A stretch of DNA of 64,000 nt, taken from the NCBI RefSeq assembly GCF_028553885.1, contig NZ_CP067169.1:1135501-1199500 (forward strand). The letters are read 5' to 3'. Both the position numbers and the translations under genes were made by a program. Below the pieces are notes generated by a model, which was not told the origin of the DNA, searched no databases, and was given only the letters and a program-made list of their open reading frames with translations. Below are positions 9,075 to 17,216 of the stretch, one piece after another. Positions within the stretch are counted from its first letter, which is position 1, and each line of letters begins with the position of its first letter. Origin of the DNA: Paracoccus aestuarii (GTDB lineage Bacteria > Pseudomonadota > Alphaproteobacteria > Rhodobacterales > Rhodobacteraceae).

Positions 9075-9926
9075 ATGCACAGCCTGCCTGTCCCTAATCT
9101 GACATTTTCTGAAATCTATGCGGCATGTGTTGCTAGGATCAGAGAGCCTGGTCGCAGCGCCCTCGTCGCAGAGACCGAGGATATCAGTAGTTACGTTGAG
9201 CGCTATGTTACCCTTGCAGAAACCAACGACCTATTCACCCTTGTCCCTCATGTTGAGGTAGGAAATAGCACGCGGGCCGCACATGTTGCTACATATGAAG
9301 GCCACGTAGCTAATAAGAAGTCTGACCTGCGCAGGTATTACAACTCAATTAAGAGCGTCAAGAAGACTTATCGATGTCCCTTTTGCGGATGGGCCCAAAT
9401 CAAGCAGGTCGATCACTTCGTTCCAAAGCAAATCTACTTTAGGCTATCGGTAGTTCCGCAGAACCTCGTCCCTATTTGTAGCGACTGCAACAAGGCGAAA
9501 GGTGAATACCACGGAGAAACAAAAGAGCGCGCGCTTTTCCATCCCTATTACGACCCAATACCGACCGGCGCTTGGCTGAGTGCCGAGATCTCAGTCGGAG
9601 CTTCCGTGGCTGTGACCTACAGCATTGATCGCGCTGCCGTCGACCAACTCAGCGGCCATCGCCTCGACAACCAATTTCGCAAGCTCGAGATTTTCGAAGC
9701 CTATGAAGACTTGGCCAGCCATCACTTGGTCTCTTTAAGAGATTCGCTGCTAGCGGTTGTCGAGGATTCCGGTGTCGTTGTTCTCTATTCACATATCGAA
9801 GGATTGCGTGATCAAGCTTTGACGGAGGCTGGAGGCGTGCAAACTAATTGGAAGGTGACGCTGTATAACGCAATGTTGGGCTGCAATGAATTTATGACTA
9901 GTGAGGGGATTTCTCTGCTTGAATGA
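9075..9926 (+). CDS. HNH endonuclease paired with the upstream ATPase (PtuB-like)
   Basis: The 283-residue protein contains an HNH nuclease core. A zinc-binding CPFC lies at about residues 101-104, followed by VDHFVPK (catalytic histidine near 114), NLVPICSDCNKAKG with a second CxxC near 135-138, and a downstream HPYYDP. The arrangement resembles PtuB of Septu and related ATPase-HNH defence pairs, where the ATPase senses infection and the nuclease cleaves nucleic acid. The flanking sequence (N-terminal 95 residues and C-terminal 120) is not recognised. The start is an ATG four bases after the ATPase stop. Base composition matches the ATPase and not the neighbours. A role in phage defence is inferred from the pairing. 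Confidence 0.82.
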   Translation: MHSLPVPNLTFSEIYAACVARIREPGRSALVAETEDISSYVERYVTLAETNDLFTLVPHVEVGNSTRAAHVATYEGHVANKKSDLRRYYNSIKSVKKTYRCPFCGWAQIKQVDHFVPKQIYFRLSVVPQNLVPICSDCNKAKGEYHGETKERALFHPYYDPIPTGAWLSAEISVGASVAVTYSIDRAAVDQLSGHRLDNQFRKLEIFEAYEDLASHHLVSLRDSLLAVVEDSGVVVLYSHIEGLRDQALTEAGGVQTNWKVTLYNAMLGCNEFMTSEGISLLE

Positions 9927-10100
9927 TTGAAATCATAAGGCGAGACCGGTCTCTGCGGCAAGGCGCACGCCTTGAACGGCCGGCTTGGAGAAGCTGCACG
10001 GTAGCTCCTCGCCTTGCCGACTGTCTGCTTTGGGCTGAGTGCGTGGGTCAGAGGTTGCCGCGTGCCGTTCGCGGCACCAAGGCCGGCGGATAGACGCGAG

Positions 10101-11763
10101 GGGCCGAGGCTGTGTGGAAACGCGCCGGCAGGGGCTGTCGGCTGCTGGTTGGCCGCGCTGCTAGCTTTCAGCCGCCTCTGACACTCTTTGCGTGCGTGGC
10201 GGCCTGGTGATCTCTTTCAGGCAGGCGTGACGTCTGCGCTTGAGGCGCGACACTCCCCGATCAGGCGGAAATGGCCCGCATCAGGCCCCGAATGCCGATC
10301 AACGCGACCACCCGCTTGATATTGTAGGCAAGGACATTCAGCGCCATTTCGGTGCGGACGTTCTTCAGCCTCCGGGTCAGGAAATGGGTGTGCCCCATCC
10401 AGACCTTGAGGGTGCCGAACGGGTGTTCGACCGTGCAGCGGCGCAGGGTCATCGGATCCGCCTCCCCACCCAGTCTTTCGCGCATCGCATCGACCAGGTG
10501 CTCATGCTCCCACCGTGTGATCCGGCGCTCCTTGCCGGTGGTGCAGCGGTGACGAAGCGGACAACGCTGACATTCGTTGGTCCAGTAGCGGCCGATCCGC
10601 AGCCCGTCCTCCTCGCGCGTGTAGCGATAGGTCAGCTCTTCGCCTGCCGGGCAGACATAGACATCGCGGGCCGGATCATAGGCAAAGTCAGCCTTCACAT
10701 ACATGCCCTTGCCGCGGTTGCCCGATGTCTCGGGGCGCGGCACGGTTGTGGTGATCCCCGCCTGATCGCAGGCCAGGATCTGGGAGCCACTGAAATATCC
10801 CTTGTCAGCGATGGCATGCAGGTCGTCGCGTCGAAGAGCCTCCTTGGCGGCTGTCGCCATCGGGCTCAGTTGGTCGCGGTCGAAGCCCTGATTGGTCACG
10901 TCATGCACCACGATCAGATGCGTCTCGGTATCGACCGCGGTCTGGACGTTGTAGCCGACCATGCCACTGTGTCGGGCACTGGTCGCCATGGCCCGGGCAT
11001 CGGGATCGGTTAGGGAGATCTGCCCGTCGGGCGCCTCGGCCAGGGCCTGTTCCATTGCCTTCAGCCGCGCGATCTCCTGCCGGATACGACCGTAGCGGCG
11101 GGCGAGATGGGCGACCTTGTCAGCCCTTGTCTCGCCGTCCTCCTGGCGGTCGATGCGAACCATCTCGTTGACATAGCGCTCAACGTCGGCCTCCAGATGT
11201 GCAAGGCGGCTGGCGATCTTGTTCTTGGTGAAGTTCCGGTCACGGTTGTTCACCGCCTTGAACTTGCTGCCGTCGATGGCCACGCAATCGCCCCTCAGCA
11301 CCCCGATCCGCCGGCACAGCTCCACGAACTGCGCGCAGGTCCTGCGGATCGCCGCCCCGTTATCGCGCCGGAAATCGGCGATGGTCTTGTGGTCGGGCAC
11401 CAGGCGACCGGTCAGCCACATCAGCTCGACATTGCGACCCGCCTCACGCTCCAGGCGACGGCTGGATGGGATGCGGTTCAGATAGCCGTAGATGAAGAGC
11501 TTCAGCAGCACAGCCGGATGGTAGCCCGGGCGACCGGTTCGGGCGGGCGCACAACGCTCGAAGCCGAGCGCCGGAAGATCAAGCTCCTCGACGAAGAGGT
11601 CGACGACACGGACCAGGTGATCCTCGCCAATCCAGTCCTCGAGACGATCAGGGAAAAGCGTGACCTGTTCCCGGTCAATGCCGTCGATGAAACCCGCCAT
11701 CCCTGCCTCCCGCTACCTTGCTGAAGCTTACCACGGGACAGCGTTGCCACACAGCCTCGGCCC
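10101..11763 (-). mobile_element. IS1182-family insertion sequence
   Basis: The ends are near-perfect inverted repeats: gggccgaggctgtgtgg at 10101-10117 and its complement at 11747-11763. The length of 1663 bp suits the family. A single long transposase gene lies on the minus strand. I see no clear target duplication. The 174 bases between the HNH gene and the left end show nothing recognisable. Confidence 0.85.
10261..11700 (-). CDS. IS1182-family transposase
   Basis: The 479-residue DDE transposase is of full family length. The N-terminal region has GRPGYHPAVLLKLFIYGYLN and RLVPDHKTIADFRRDN, and the first catalytic aspartate lies in DCVAIDGSKFKAVNNRDRN. The second is in HAIADKGYFSGSQI. The cysteine-rich segment TNECQRCPLRHRCT and the C-terminal VEHPFGTLKVWMGHTHFLTR with the catalytic glutamate complete the family pattern. 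The frame is uninterrupted and the terminal repeats are intact, so the element is potentially active. Confidence 0.93.
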   Translation of the reverse strand: MAGFIDGIDREQVTLFPDRLEDWIGEDHLVRVVDLFVEELDLPALGFERCAPARTGRPGYHPAVLLKLFIYGYLNRIPSSRRLEREAGRNVELMWLTGRLVPDHKTIADFRRDNGAAIRRTCAQFVELCRRIGVLRGDCVAIDGSKFKAVNNRDRNFTKNKIASRLAHLEADVERYVNEMVRIDRQEDGETRADKVAHLARRYGRIRQEIARLKAMEQALAEAPDGQISLTDPDARAMATSARHSGMVGYNVQTAVDTETHLIVVHDVTNQGFDRDQLSPMATAAKEALRRDDLHAIADKGYFSGSQILACDQAGITTTVPRPETSGNRGKGMYVKADFAYDPARDVYVCPAGEELTYRYTREEDGLRIGRYWTNECQRCPLRHRCTTGKERRITRWEHEHLVDAMRERLGGEADPMTLRRCTVEHPFGTLKVWMGHTHFLTRRLKNVRTEMALNVLAYNIKRVVALIGIRGLMRAISA

Positions 11764-11839
11764 TAACCCGCCCGTCACAATACTGGTCAGCAATCGCAAG
11801 GTCAGTATATGATGGGAAGTTGCCTCAAAGGATAACGCA

Positions 11840-12181
11840 ATGAAGCTTACCATGCTTTCAGCAATTTTGGTTCTGGCTGTTTCGTCATACGCGGCAGCAT
11901 CTCCCACTGTCACACAATCCTACTCTTACACTGATCAAGAATTTGCTTCACGCGACGCAGCATGTGTTTCCGCAATGCTTGAGAAAATTACCCCTCGCTT
12001 TGAAGGTCTTCAAAAAATCGAGCTTGGCACAAACTCTATCTTTGAAACGCAAAGTGGATACATCGCGGTCTATCCGGGGGCCATATTCGAGGGCCGTTAT
12101 GGAGACGCAGAAGGTTCATTAACGTGTGTTTTCACACGAGATGGACGAAATGTATCCGATGTCGCGGTAACGTTCGTGTGA
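11840..12181 (+). CDS. Small secreted protein of unknown function, probably C-terminally truncated
   Basis: The 113-residue product starts with a clear signal peptide (MKLTMLSAILVLAVSSYAAA, cleavage near ASP) preceded by aaagga at a good distance. The remainder has no domain I recognise. Base composition is AT-rich like the ATPase-HNH pair, so it may belong to the same acquired segment. The stop codon TGA (12179-12181) is formed by the first bases of an IS3 terminal repeat that begins at 12179. The native C-terminus has therefore probably been cut off by that insertion. Confidence 0.6.
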   Translation: MKLTMLSAILVLAVSSYAAASPTVTQSYSYTDQEFASRDAACVSAMLEKITPRFEGLQKIELGTNSIFETQSGYIAVYPGAIFEGRYGDAEGSLTCVFTRDGRNVSDVAVTFV

Positions 12182-12413
12182 ACCGCGCCGGGTCTGCCGG
12201 AGGCTGATTTCGGTTAGTTACGCGGCCATGGGTTCAGTTTCCAGAGCGGCGTAGAAATTGGCCTCGGCTTCGGCTGGCGGGATGTTCCCGATGGGCTCCA
12301 GCAGTCGGCGATTGTTGAACCAGTCGACCCATTCCAGTGTCGCGTATTCCACGGCCTCGAAGCTGCGCCACGGGCCGCGGCGGTGGATGACTTCAGCCTT
12401 GAACAGACCGTTG
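12179..12413 (-). mobile_element. IS3-family remnant (one end and the 3' part of orfB)
   Basis: The remnant begins with the terminal repeat tgaaccgcgccgggt (12179). It encodes on the minus strand the last 66 or so residues of an IS3 orfB ([37 protein letters not shown], ending EPMAA at 12218). The same element type recurs at 30669-33513. Homology stops at about 12413, where an IS2-like element begins. Confidence 0.8.
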
Positions 12414-12415
12414 CC
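12218..12415 (-). pseudogene. IS3-family transposase orfB, C-terminal fragment
   Basis: Only the C-terminal part of the integrase-type transposase remains, including [14 protein letters not shown] and [20 protein letters not shown]. The catalytic DDE residues upstream are missing, so the fragment cannot encode an active enzyme. It is close in sequence to the other copy at 30708, but here the codon that became a stop in that copy is an intact GAA. Confidence 0.8.
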
Positions 12416-12428
12416 TGAGCACGTGCTT

Positions 12429-12806
12429 ATGTCTGAGATAGAGATCATCACCGATGGCGGCCGTCGGCGCCGCTGGACTGCCGCCGAGAAGCTGCGGATC
12501 GTGGAGGAGACGCTGGACGATCGGGCCAGCATCTCTGTCGTGGCCCGCCGCAATGGCGTGGCACCGAACCTGCTGTATCGTTGGCGGCGGCTCATGCTCG
12601 AAGGGGGAAGTGTCGCCGTGGCCGAGGATGATGACGTCACCAGCAACAAGGTCGTCCGTCAGATGGAGGACCGCATTCGCAAACTCGAACGCCAGCTCGG
12701 CCGCAAGACGCTGGAGGCCGAGATCCTGCGCGAGGCTCTGGACAAGTCACGGTCAAAAAAACCGACCTTGCTCGGGCGGTCGCCGCTGAAGGACGATTTC
12801 CAGTGA
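12429..12806 (+). CDS. IS2-like element orfA (HTH protein)
   Basis: The 125-residue protein has the IS2-group helix-turn-helix (RRWTAAEKLRIVEETLDD, SVVARRNGVAPNLLYRWRRL) followed by a leucine-zipper-like coiled coil (RQMEDRIRKLERQLGRKTLE, AEILREALDKS). It binds the IS ends and forms the transframe transposase with orfB. The chosen start is the ATG that begins MSEIEIITDGG; an in-frame upstream extension is only read-through from the IS3 remnant. Confidence 0.88.
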   Translation: MSEIEIITDGGRRRRWTAAEKLRIVEETLDDRASISVVARRNGVAPNLLYRWRRLMLEGGSVAVAEDDDVTSNKVVRQMEDRIRKLERQLGRKTLEAEILREALDKSRSKKPTLLGRSPLKDDFQ

Positions 12807-13636
12807 AGGCGGTGGCAAAAACTCTGGGCGTGGCCCGCTCGAACCTGATCAGCCGGCTGAGCGGCAGGACGAAGCCGCGTCGGCGCTATCACAAAGCGCA
12901 AGACGCGGCGATGGTGCCAAGGATCACCGCGCTGGTGACAGTGCGGCCAACCTATGGCTATCGCCGGATCACCGCGATCCTGAACCGGCAACTGCGCTCG
13001 GAAGGTCTTGCACCTGTCAACCACAAGCGGGTCTATCGGATCATGAAAGCCCATAGCCTGCTGCTCGCTCGGAAATACACGGAGCGGCCCGAGCATGTCC
13101 ACGACGGGAAAGTCATTGTCCTGCGCTCGAACCTGCGCTGGTGTTCAGATGGGTTCGAGTTCATCTGCTGGAACGGCGACATCGTCCGCGGTGCCTTCAT
13201 CATCGACGCGCATGACCGCGAGATCATCGCCTGGCGCGCCGTGATGAACGCCGGGATCAGCGGCTCCGACATCCGCGACATCATGCTCGAAGCCGTAGAA
13301 CGCCGCTTCGGCGCATATCGCGCCCCGTCGGTCATCGAGATGCTGTCGGACAACGGCTCGCCCTACATCGCGAGGGACACGCAGATCTTCGCCCGCCAGT
13401 TGGGCCTGAAGCCCTGCTTTACGCCGGTCCAGAGCCCACAAAGCAACGGCATCTCGGAGGCCTTCGTGAAGACGCTGAAGCGCGATTACGTCCAGGTGAC
13501 GCCGCTGCCGGATGCCCAGACCGTTCTCGGATTGATCGGAGGCCGGATCGAGGACTACAACGACAACCACCCGCACTCAGGGCTGAGAATGCGCTCGCCC
13601 CGCGAGTTCATCGCAGCCCAAACCACAACCGCCTGA
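12803..13636 (+). CDS. IS2-like element orfB (transposase)
   Basis: The 277-residue protein has the retroviral-type integrase core. Residues YGYRRITAILNRQL lead into the core. The first aspartate is in WCSDGFEFICWNGDIV, the second in IEMLSDNGSPY, and the glutamate in QSNGISEAFVKTLKRDY. All three are present and the frame is complete to DYNDNHPHSGLRMRSPREF. It overlaps orfA by four bases. The enzyme could act in trans even though this copy lacks its left terminal repeat. Confidence 0.9.
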   Translation: MKAVAKTLGVARSNLISRLSGRTKPRRRYHKAQDAAMVPRITALVTVRPTYGYRRITAILNRQLRSEGLAPVNHKRVYRIMKAHSLLLARKYTERPEHVHDGKVIVLRSNLRWCSDGFEFICWNGDIVRGAFIIDAHDREIIAWRAVMNAGISGSDIRDIMLEAVERRFGAYRAPSVIEMLSDNGSPYIARDTQIFARQLGLKPCFTPVQSPQSNGISEAFVKTLKRDYVQVTPLPDAQTVLGLIGGRIEDYNDNHPHSGLRMRSPREFIAAQTTTA

Positions 13637-13663
13637 GTGTCCGGTGAAACAGGGGCAAGACCA

Positions 13664-14094
13664 GTCTGCACTTCGGCAATGTCTATGTGGAAGAAGCCGA
13701 TCGGGTAGCGTTTGAACTTCGACCGCCTCGGTTTGTCGCCCTCGACGTCAGGCAGGCGTGAGATACCATGCCGCTGTAGACAGCGGTGCAGCGCCGAGCG
13801 TGTCAGGTGCGGGATGGACGGCTGAAGGGCATGGAGGCAGTCATCAAGCGGCAGCAGCGTGTGGCGCCGAAACGCGACGATGGCCGCCTCCTCAGCCTCC
13901 GTGAGGACCGTCGAACGTGGCTCCTTTGGGCCGGTCTTGAGATCATCGACTGTCTGCCGTTTTCGCCACTTCGCAACTGTCTTCGGGTTGATCCCCAACT
14001 CCCGGCTCAGCGTCGCGAGCGAAGCTTGCGATCGCTGTATTGCTGCTCTGACGGCGTGCGTGGTCGTGGCGCTTCCGTGACGAACCTGTCCCAT
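13664..14094 (-). pseudogene. IS481-family transposase, N-terminal fragment
   Basis: The N-terminal HTH part survives (MGQVRHGSATTTHAVRAAIQ, LSRELGINPKTVAKWRKR, RSALHRCLQRHGISRLPD). It breaks off at HIDIAEVQT, just before the catalytic core, where the IS2-like insertion begins. The open frame continues for about 30 meaningless residues into the IS2-like end. It differs from the full copy at several residues, so the two copies have diverged and are not a recent duplication. Confidence 0.85.
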
Positions 14095-14154
14095 AGGGCA
14101 TCCTTCCATTCCTTCGAAAGGATCACACCATCAAACCCTGGGATCAAACACCTA
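13664..14154 (-). mobile_element. Truncated IS481-family element
   Basis: This is the 5' half of the same IS481 element found complete at 45421-46439, in the opposite orientation. The outer end (complement taggtgtttgatccc) is at 14154. The IS2-like element cuts it at 13663/13664 after the codons for AEVQT. Confidence 0.85.
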
Positions 14155-14288
14155 GGCTGGTCACCCTGCATGTGCCTTCAATCCTTCTGAAGCGCGGACA
14201 CCTGGTGATATCACCGGCTGCTCAGCAGATTTGGCTTGCCGAGGCCGCGCGATTTGTGTCCTGCGCAGGAATGAGATCTGGCCCGGCC

Positions 14289-15398
14289 TCAGGCTACCAT
14301 TCCGGTTGCCCGATCATTGGTCGAAATGCTGTGCCGCGCGAGTGCGCTGATCAGGTCAGTGCGGGTCACGATGCCGATGATCCGGTTGCCTTCGAGGATG
14401 GGAACGGCATCGACCGCGCCATCCGACATCAGGGGCAGCAGCGCGCCGAGCGGCGTCGAGGGAGAGGCGTGGGGGACATCCGCCTGCATCAACCTGTCCG
14501 CCAGCGCGTCGGCATCCGAGCCGATCAGGTGGATTTGGTAGATGACGCCAAGATAGCGCCCCTCCTCGACAACCGGGATCGAGGTGAAGCGGTGCCGTCG
14601 GAACAGCGCCGCAACCTCCTCGGCGAGAGAATCGGGACCGACCGTCACCAGGTCGCGCGACATGATGCTTTCGGCGGTGACGGGTCCGGTGCGCTGTGCC
14701 GCTGCCTGCAGCTCGGCCGCGCCCACCAGTCGCGCCAGGTCCTCGGCCCCGAGATTGAAGTTCTGGCGATAGCGTTCCAGAAGATCGACCAGCTGCGCTT
14801 CCGACAGGCCGATCCTCGTGCTGGGCGACGGGTCCGCCGTCCGGTTGATGTTCGGCTCGTCATGCTGCCGCATGGGATAGTGGCGGCCGGTCAGGCGCGC
14901 ATAAAGTGCCGCAAGTGCCACCAGCAGCAGCGTTCCCGCGGCCACCGGCGTCACAGCAAAGCGGAACCCCAGGTCGGCGATGGCCTCGGGACTCATGGCC
15001 GCGGTCATCGCGACGGCGCCTGCCGGGGGATGAAGCGCACGACAGAGGATCGTGGCGGTAATCGCGGCCCCGACCGCAACGGCGATCCGAAGTGCCGGGT
15101 CGGCCACCAGAAGACATGCGGCAACACCGATCAGCGCGGCGACCGTGTTGCCCACCACCGCCGCCCAAGGCTGCGCAAGCGGGCTGTTCGGCACGGCAAA
15201 CAGCAGAACCGAACTCGCGCCGAAAGGGGCGATCAGGTACAGCCCCAGCTGCGCATCGACCGCGGGCGACAGGGCGAAGAGGCCGGCAATGGCAAGGCCC
15301 GCCAGCGCGCCCACACCCGCGCGCAAGGCCTCGGCCAGAGGCGCGGATGCGATGGACGGGCCGAAGGACCGCAGCGCATGTCTCAGGTCGTGAAGCAA
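14289..15398 (-). CDS. HPP-family membrane protein with C-terminal CBS pair
   Basis: The 369-residue protein has an N-terminal HPP domain of about four membrane segments. These include the family's signature CRALHPPAGAVAMTAAM, with upstream helices (VGALAGLAIAGLFAL, GLYLIAPFGASSVLLF). Two CBS motifs follow (ESIMSRDLVTVGPDSLAEEV and GALLPLMSDGAVDAVPILE). HPP proteins are poorly characterised; plant and cyanobacterial members are linked to nitrite transport, and CBS pairs often sense adenine nucleotides. I chose the TTG at 15398 because ggagg precedes it by 8 bases and no ATG is available before non-conserved sequence. It lies beside nsrR and hmp, so a link with nitrogen oxides is plausible but inferred. 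Confidence 0.82.
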   Translation of the reverse strand: MLHDLRHALRSFGPSIASAPLAEALRAGVGALAGLAIAGLFALSPAVDAQLGLYLIAPFGASSVLLFAVPNSPLAQPWAAVVGNTVAALIGVAACLLVADPALRIAVAVGAAITATILCRALHPPAGAVAMTAAMSPEAIADLGFRFAVTPVAAGTLLLVALAALYARLTGRHYPMRQHDEPNINRTADPSPSTRIGLSEAQLVDLLERYRQNFNLGAEDLARLVGAAELQAAAQRTGPVTAESIMSRDLVTVGPDSLAEEVAALFRRHRFTSIPVVEEGRYLGVIYQIHLIGSDADALADRLMQADVPHASPSTPLGALLPLMSDGAVDAVPILEGNRIIGIVTRTDLISALARHSISTNDRATGMVA

Positions 15399-15502
15399 AA
15401 CCGGAACCTCCGGGTCTTTGGCTGCATGAAAATCGACCAATAAGCCTAAACGGGAGGCAGTTGAAAGACCTGCGGCTGATTGTTGCGGCCTTGGTCGGGT
15501 CT

Positions 15503-15919
15503 TCAGACCGCGAAGAGGTGCCGGAAGGCGTCCGGCGTGCGCGCCACGTCTGACAGGCGGCACCTGTCGAGGACCGTCACGAAGGCTTCCCTGGCTTCGG
15601 CGAAGACGGCCGGCAGGCCACATCCTTCGGCGATGCGGCAGGTGCTGCAGTCGACCATGGCGCCGTCGTCCTCGGTATGCCGGACAACCTGGCCGATGGT
15701 GATCTCTGCCGCCGGCCGGGCCAGCCGCAGCCCGCCATGGCGGCCCCTGACCGTCTTGATGAAGCCGGCGTTCCCCAGGTCCTGGACGATCTTCATCAGG
15801 TGGTTCTGGGAAATCCCATGCGCATCGGCGATCTGCCGGATCGACGTCAGCCCGCCGTCATTGGCGGCAAGATAGATCAGCGCGCGAAGCGCATAGTCGG
15901 TGTAGCGGGTCAACTTCAT
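15503..15919 (-). CDS. nsrR: Rrf2-family nitric-oxide-sensing repressor NsrR
   Basis: The 138-residue protein starts MKLTRYTDYALRALIYLA, the classical NsrR opening. It has a winged HTH (IADAHGISQNHLMKIVQDL, GFIKTVRGRHGGLRLA) and three cysteines at residues 91, 94 and 100 (CSTCRIAEGC). In NsrR these bind an iron-sulfur cluster that reacts with nitric oxide and releases the repressor from DNA. It is divergent from hmp, the standard NsrR target, and a dyad-like site lies between them. An ATG ten codons upstream is less likely because conservation begins at MKLT. Confidence 0.92.
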   Translation of the reverse strand: MKLTRYTDYALRALIYLAANDGGLTSIRQIADAHGISQNHLMKIVQDLGNAGFIKTVRGRHGGLRLARPAAEITIGQVVRHTEDDGAMVDCSTCRIAEGCGLPAVFAEAREAFVTVLDRCRLSDVARTPDAFRHLFAV

Positions 15920-15963
15920 CTTTCTACAATAGAGGTATTCCCAACGCATGTATAGGAGGTTAT

Positions 15964-15984
15964 AGATGCATTACTGATGCATGT
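15964..15984. promoter_or_regulatory. NsrR-type operator in the nsrR-hmp intergenic region
   Basis: Two copies of the hexamer atgcat occur as gatgcattactgatgcat at 15965-15982, 15 bases before the hmp start. This resembles the GATGCAT half-sites described for NsrR. A related cgcatgtata lies just upstream (15945-15954). The hmp ribosome binding site aggaga follows at 15987. Confidence 0.7.
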
Positions 15985-15997
15985 TTAGGAGAGACTC

Positions 15998-17188
15998 ATG
16001 CCACGTCCCCTGTCGCAGCAGACCATCGCCGTCGTGAAGGCCACGGTGCCCGCGCTGGAGCAGCACGGCCCGGTGATCACCGAGACGATGTATCGCCGCC
16101 TGTTCCGGAACGAGCACATCGCGGCACTGTTCAACCAGGCGAACCAGAAGAAGGGGACGCAACGCCTGGCGCTGGCACATGCGGTGCTGGCCTATGCGCA
16201 GAACATCGAGAACCTGTCGGTTCTTGGCGCGGCGGTGGAACGGATCGCGCAGAAGCACATCGGCTATGCCATCCTGCCCGAGCATTATCCCTTCGTGGGC
16301 GAGGCCCTTCTGGGCGCGATCGAGGAGGTCCTGGGCGATGCCGCGACCGAGGAGATCCTCCAGGCCTGGGGCGAGGCCTACTGGTTCCTGGCCGACCTGC
16401 TGATCGAGCGCGAGGCCGCCATCCGGGCAGAGATCGAGGCGCAGCCCGGCGGCTGGACCGACTGGCGGCGCTTCCGCGTTGCGGAAAAACGGGTTGAGGC
16501 GGCCGGCATCGTCTCGTTCATCCTGCGGCCTGAGGATGGGGGCGCAGTCATCCCGCACCGCCCCGGGCAGTATCTGACCCTGCGCTTCGACCTGGCGGGT
16601 CTGCCTGGCGTCAAGCGCAACTACTCCATCTCCAGCGCGCCGGATGCGGGGTTCTACCGGATCACCGTCAAGAGAGAGCCTGACGGAGAGGCTTCGGGCT
16701 TCCTCCACGACCATGTCGACGTCGGTGCCGTGATCGAGGCCACGCCCCCGGCTGGCGACTTCCACCTGCCCGACGCGCCAGAGCGGCCGCTGGTCCTTTT
16801 GTCGGGCGGCGTCGGCCAGACTCCCATCATCAGCATGCTGGAGGTCATGGCCGACCGGCACCGCGACGTGCCAGTCTTCTATGTGCACGGCACGAACAGC
16901 CCGGCCCACCATGCCCTGGAGGCCCAGGTCCACGACGCCGCGGCACGGCACGGCAACGTCCTGGTCGAGACGTTCTACGAGGGCGGGACCGATGACGGCG
17001 CCAATCGCGGCCTGATCACCATCGACTGGCTGCAGGCCAACACCCCGCTGGCCGAGGCAGACATCTACCTGTGCGGCCCGCGCCCGTTCCTGCGCCACTT
17101 CGTCGCCGGGCTGCGCGACGCCGGCATTCCCGCCGACCGCATCCATTTCGAGTTCTTCGGTCCGGCCGACGAACAGCTGGCGGCGTAA
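15998..17188 (+). CDS. hmp: Flavohemoprotein (nitric oxide dioxygenase)
   Basis: The 396-residue cytosolic enzyme oxidises nitric oxide to nitrate with oxygen and NAD(P)H. The globin domain (about residues 1-140) holds AYAQNIENLSVLGAAVERIA, with the proximal histidine in QKHIGYAILPEHYPFVG. The FAD domain has HRPGQYLTLRF and the RxYS motif in KRNYSISSAP. The NAD domain has LLSGGVGQTPIISML and YLCGPRPFLRHFVAGL. All three domains are intact and of normal length. The start is an ATG preceded by aggaga. It is divergent from nsrR with an NsrR-like operator between them, so nitric-oxide-induced expression is expected. Confidence 0.96.
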   Translation: MPRPLSQQTIAVVKATVPALEQHGPVITETMYRRLFRNEHIAALFNQANQKKGTQRLALAHAVLAYAQNIENLSVLGAAVERIAQKHIGYAILPEHYPFVGEALLGAIEEVLGDAATEEILQAWGEAYWFLADLLIEREAAIRAEIEAQPGGWTDWRRFRVAEKRVEAAGIVSFILRPEDGGAVIPHRPGQYLTLRFDLAGLPGVKRNYSISSAPDAGFYRITVKREPDGEASGFLHDHVDVGAVIEATPPAGDFHLPDAPERPLVLLSGGVGQTPIISMLEVMADRHRDVPVFYVHGTNSPAHHALEAQVHDAAARHGNVLVETFYEGGTDDGANRGLITIDWLQANTPLAEADIYLCGPRPFLRHFVAGLRDAGIPADRIHFEFFGPADEQLAA

Positions 17189-17216
17189 GGGAGAACAGGG
17201 ATTGGAGGGTTGCACC

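Larger units (their letters stand above)
12414..13663 (+). mobile_element. IS2-like element of the IS3 family, left end missing
   Basis: The element carries orfA and orfB with a 4-base overlap and a right terminal repeat at 13638-13663 (complement begins tggtcttgcccctgtttcac, typical of IS2-group ends). The matching left repeat is not present: the IS3 remnant runs up to 12413, only 15 bases before orfA. The right end sits inside a truncated IS481 transposase gene. Without a left end the copy is presumably immobile. Confidence 0.75.

Noticed and set aside
12258..12428. N-terminal extension of the IS2-like orfA
   Set aside because: The upstream in-frame codons lie in the IS3 remnant read on the wrong strand; conserved orfA sequence begins at the ATG at 12429.
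14172..15443. 423-codon plus-strand frame opposite the HPP-CBS gene
   Set aside because: Its composition is Arg/Gly/Gln rich without family likeness, and the minus strand encodes a clear HPP-CBS protein.
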